Part shown: piece after piece, positions 12,465-14,509 of the stretch
Layout of the letters: each line of letters opens with the position of its first letter
Numbering within the stretch: position 1 is the stretch's first letter
From: an uncultured Bacteroides sp.
GTDB taxonomy: Bacteria; Bacteroidota; Bacteroidia; Bacteroidales; Bacteroidaceae
DNA: 14,509 nucleotides
Reading direction: 5' to 3'
Assembly (NCBI GenBank): GCA_900546355.1
Contig: URCM01000079.1
Span: forward strand, 1 to 14,509
Notes under the pieces: model-generated
Databases searched by the model: none
What the model saw: only the letters and a program-made list of their open reading frames with translations
What the model was told of the DNA's origin: nothing
Translations under genes and position numbers: made by a program

Positions 12465-12546
12465 GAATATATACTGCATTGGCACATGAAGTATATATTC
12501 AACGGCAGTTGCAGTATATATTCAACTGCCAACGAAGTATATATTC
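12465..12546. repeat. Array of GTATATATTC motifs at 23-base spacing
   Basis: GTATATATTC occurs at 12491-12500, 12514-12523 and 12537-12546, each start exactly 23 bases after the last. The reverse complement GAATATATAC lies at 12465-12474. GAATATATACTGCA (12465-12478) is an exact inverted copy of 12510-12523, and GGCAGTTG (12504-12511) is inverted at 12523-12530, so several hairpins are possible. Two direct copies are preceded by GAA. Function is unknown: it could be a protein-binding iteron set, a structured non-coding transcript or a dispersed repeat. Confidence 0.75.
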
Positions 12547-12572
12547 CTATTTATAGTAAAACAAAATTGGTT

Positions 12573-12730
12573 TGCGAAAAAATCGAACGCAGAGACGCAA
12601 AGACGCGGAGGAATAATTTAGAGAGAAGGCAAAGACTACGGAGACAAATGCCACTCTCTGTGTGCTTTGCTCTCTCAAAAAATATAAACTTTGCATTTCT
12701 GTGTCTCTGCGTTCCATGCTATTTTTCGCA
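12573..12730. repeat. Palindromic intergenic repeat element, copy 2
   Basis: Outer arms TGCGAAAAA (12573-12581) and TTTTTCGCA (12722-12730) are exact inverted copies. Inner arms GAACGCAGAGAC (12585-12596) and GTCTCTGCGTTC (12703-12714) are also exact. A third nested pair, GAGAGAAGGCAAAG (from 12621) and CTTTGCTCTCTC (12665-12676), pairs with a small bulge. The left arm 12585-12610 matches copy 1 (6170-6195) at 20 of 26 bases, and every difference is an A/G transition. Both copies therefore belong to one family of structured repeats. No gene is credible inside. Confidence 0.72.
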
Positions 12731-12755
12731 ATCCATTTCTGATTGACTATAAAAC

Positions 12756-12811
12756 AAGAAAACGCTAAAGCGGAAGAGAGTATAAAAACTCCCACGCTTT
12801 AGCGTTTTCTT
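12756..12811 (-). terminator. Terminator-like hairpin downstream of the peptide transporter gene
   Basis: A perfect 17-base stem, AAGAAAACGCTAAAGCG (12756-12772) with 12795-12811, has a 22-base loop. On the minus strand the descending arm ends in GCGTTTTCTTGTTTTAT, a T-rich tail 18 bases past the transporter stop codon. The tail on the plus strand is also T-rich, so it may act in both directions between the convergent units. Confidence 0.7.
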
Positions 12812-12829
12812 ATTTAACAGAAATACCGT

Positions 12830-14362
12830 TTACGCCACTTTCTCCAAACGCTTCATGACTGAGAATATAAACAAAGCGGCCAAGAGACAAAGCACCATCA
12901 ACGTGCCCCATACAAAATACAACGGCAACTCGCCCCATAACCACGAAGCGACCGAGGTGAGATAGTTACCGATAGCCGTAGCTACGAACCAGCCACCCAT
13001 CATCATTCCTTTATATTTAGGAGGAGCCACTTTCGACACGAACGAAATGCCCATCGGGGAAAGAAGCAACTCGGCAAACGTCAATACCAAATAAGTCGAC
13101 ACCAACCAGTTAGGAGATACGAAAGAAGCTGTTCCCGACTCAATCGATTGAGCCTGGGCAGCCGGACTGAGCAGACCGACCGATGCTACCAGCATGATTA
13201 CATATCCACAAGCAGCCACCAGCATACCTAAACCGATTTTACGGGGTGCGGAAGGCTCTTTGCCACGAGCCGCCAACGAACCGAATATAGCCATAGACAC
13301 CGGTGTAAGGGCTACGACAAAGAACGGATTGAACTGTTGGAAGATAGGAGCATCTACCGGGGTAGCACCTTCGATAGCCGCATAACGATAACCTAAAAAG
13401 CACATTGCCAGGAAAATCACCAAGCATGAAACAAGCTTGCCTTTACCTGTTTTCGACTGAAAGTAAGAAAAGGCGGCATAAACGATGAAAATCACCGCCA
13501 CCAGGTTCCATACGCTAAACATCATGCTCTCCAGCCCTACCGAACTCTTGGCTGTAAACTGGTCGGCAAAATAAGTCAGCGTCAAACCATTCTGATGGAA
13601 TGCCATCCAGAAGAAAATCACTACGGCAAACACCAGACACAACGCTACGATACGTTCTTTTGTCTCACGTGGCGAAAGTTCCTCGTGTTTCTCTGCCGCA
13701 CTTGCCCCTTTATCCGTTTTTTTCACATTTCCACCCTCCACATGACGGAATGTGCTACGGAAGCCATAGTAAATAGCCATCGACACAATCAACGAAACAC
13801 AAGCCACACCAAATGCGAAGTGATACGAATCGTTCTCGCTTACGCCCCAATGAGTCTGTGCATATTTCATGATTTCTACAGCAGCCGTCGGAGCGAAAAG
13901 CGCACCGATATTGATAGCCATATAGAAAATACTGAATGCCGAGTCACGCCGGGCGGCATAGCGCGGGTCATCATACAGGTTGCCTACCATCACTTGCAGG
14001 TTTCCCTTAAAAAGCCCCGTACCGCAACTGATAACCACTAATGCGGCAAACATGGCAATCAAACCCAGTGTACTGCTACCCATCGGAAGTGCCAGCAATA
14101 CATAGCCGGCGAACATCGCGATAACGCCTACCGTCACCATCCGTCCGTATCCGAACTTGTCGGCAAGGATACCTCCTATGAATGGCAAAAAATAAACTAA
14201 AGCCAAAAACATGGCATAAATGTTGCCGGCTGTACTCGGCGACATGCCGAAATTGTCCATCAAGAACAAAACGAAGATTGCCAGCATGGTGTAATAGCCG
14301 AAACGTTCGCCTGTATTGGCGAGCGCCAGCGCATAAAGACCTTTAGGTTGTCCTTCAAACAT
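12830..14362 (-). CDS. POT/PTR2-family proton-coupled di/tripeptide transporter
   Basis: Inner-membrane MFS transporter for small peptides, 510 residues, with about 12-14 hydrophobic helices and a charged central loop (~203-238). Family signatures seen: NTGERFGYY at 16-24 (the ExxERFxYY site of helix 1, with Asn16 in place of the first Glu), GGILADKFGYGRMVTVG (63-79), GTGLFKGN (114-121, with the conserved helix-4 Lys119), PTR2 signature FSIFYMAINIGAL (143-155) and FAELLLSPMG (429-438, helix-10 Glu431). Length is normal for bacterial members. It is transcribed towards the sus operon from its own promoter and ends in its own hairpin, so it is a separate unit with no obvious role in starch use. 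The precise peptide range cannot be read from the sequence. The symbol is left empty because names such as dtpA/dtpT are not safely transferable. Confidence 0.9.
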   Translation of the reverse strand: MFEGQPKGLYALALANTGERFGYYTMLAIFVLFLMDNFGMSPSTAGNIYAMFLALVYFLPFIGGILADKFGYGRMVTVGVIAMFAGYVLLALPMGSSTLGLIAMFAALVVISCGTGLFKGNLQVMVGNLYDDPRYAARRDSAFSIFYMAINIGALFAPTAAVEIMKYAQTHWGVSENDSYHFAFGVACVSLIVSMAIYYGFRSTFRHVEGGNVKKTDKGASAAEKHEELSPRETKERIVALCLVFAVVIFFWMAFHQNGLTLTYFADQFTAKSSVGLESMMFSVWNLVAVIFIVYAAFSYFQSKTGKGKLVSCLVIFLAMCFLGYRYAAIEGATPVDAPIFQQFNPFFVVALTPVSMAIFGSLAARGKEPSAPRKIGLGMLVAACGYVIMLVASVGLLSPAAQAQSIESGTASFVSPNWLVSTYLVLTFAELLLSPMGISFVSKVAPPKYKGMMMGGWFVATAIGNYLTSVASWLWGELPLYFVWGTLMVLCLLAALFIFSVMKRLEKVA

Positions 14363-14406
14363 ACATAAAACTATTTTAGATTAATAAAAAAACATTTTTC
14401 CACGGA

Positions 14407-14437
14407 CAAAGGTATGAAAATTACTTATTTTTGCAAA
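14407..14437 (-). promoter_or_regulatory. Bacteroides-type promoter of the peptide transporter gene
   Basis: On the minus strand TTTG (14434-14437) is followed after 19 bases by TACCTTTG (14407-14414), a full match to the Bacteroides consensus TTTG-N19-21-TAnnTTTG. Transcription should start around 14400, giving a leader of roughly 35-40 bases before the ATG at 14362. Confidence 0.8.
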
Positions 14438-14509
14438 GGAATAAACTCAATACGTTATGAAATTTCCATGAGATAAAAAAATCACGCCAAAGAGAATGTA
14501 AATAGTCAA

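Noticed and set aside
12465..12546. CRISPR array suggested by regular spacing
   Set aside because: Repeats are only 10 bases with a 23-base period, the intervening 13 bases are too short for spacers, and no cas genes are present.
12330..12746. 138-codon open frame on the plus strand after the operon terminator
   Set aside because: It starts inside the terminator hairpin, crosses the 23-base motif array and the palindromic repeat, and its translation is low-complexity repeat read-through (RRDAKTRRNN, LCLCVPC) with no ribosome site or domain.
14426..14433. Plus-strand -7 box (TATTTTTG) near the right edge
   Set aside because: It has no TTTG at the right distance upstream, and the ATGs that follow (such as 14457) meet stop codons within a few codons, so no gene supports it in this window.

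Overview
The window looks like a chromosomal segment from a gut-type Bacteroidales, most likely Bacteroides or Phocaeicola (Bacteroidaceae). The evidence is a starch utilization (Sus) locus in its typical order, Bacteroides-type promoter elements (TAnnTTTG -7 boxes, one with a properly spaced TTTG -33 box), weak Shine-Dalgarno sequences, and Bacteroidota-style surface lipoproteins. The species cannot be fixed from the sequence alone.

Layout. Positions 90-1685 (minus strand) encode a SusR-type membrane-anchored regulator. Diverging from it are susA (1851-3707, periplasmic GH13 neopullulanase), susB (3957-6140, GH97 alpha-glucosidase), susC (6411-9501, TonB-dependent starch-oligosaccharide transporter, broken here by one frame shift), susD (9517-11136, surface starch-binding lipoprotein) and susE (11168-12283, surface lipoprotein with two starch-binding modules). 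A strong intrinsic terminator at 12314-12355 closes the operon. A 546-base intergenic stretch rich in repeats follows, then a convergent POT/PTR2-family peptide transporter (12830-14362, minus strand) with a clean Bacteroides promoter upstream.

How the genes work together. SusD and SusE hold starch or maltooligosaccharides at the cell surface. SusC, capped by SusD, imports them with TonB energy. SusA and SusB then degrade them to glucose in the periplasm. SusR is expected to sense maltose-type products through its periplasmic part and to activate susA and susB-E. The susA and susB upstream regions both have a -7 box, no recognisable -33 box, and the same AT-rich octamer 44 bases upstream of the -7 box, which fits activator-dependent promoters.

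Notable points. (1) susF and susG, which follow susE in the Bacteroides thetaiotaomicron prototype, are absent: the operon ends at susE, so no surface alpha-amylase is encoded here. (2) susC has lost two bases inside the conserved plug motif (DPLIVIDG), either a sequencing error or a real disruption. (3) Two related palindromic repeat elements lie in the susB-susC gap and downstream of susE. (4) An array of 10-base AT-rich motifs at exact 23-base spacing lies between susE and the transporter. I see no clearly undescribed system. This is a recognisable, shortened Sus locus with unusual intergenic structure.
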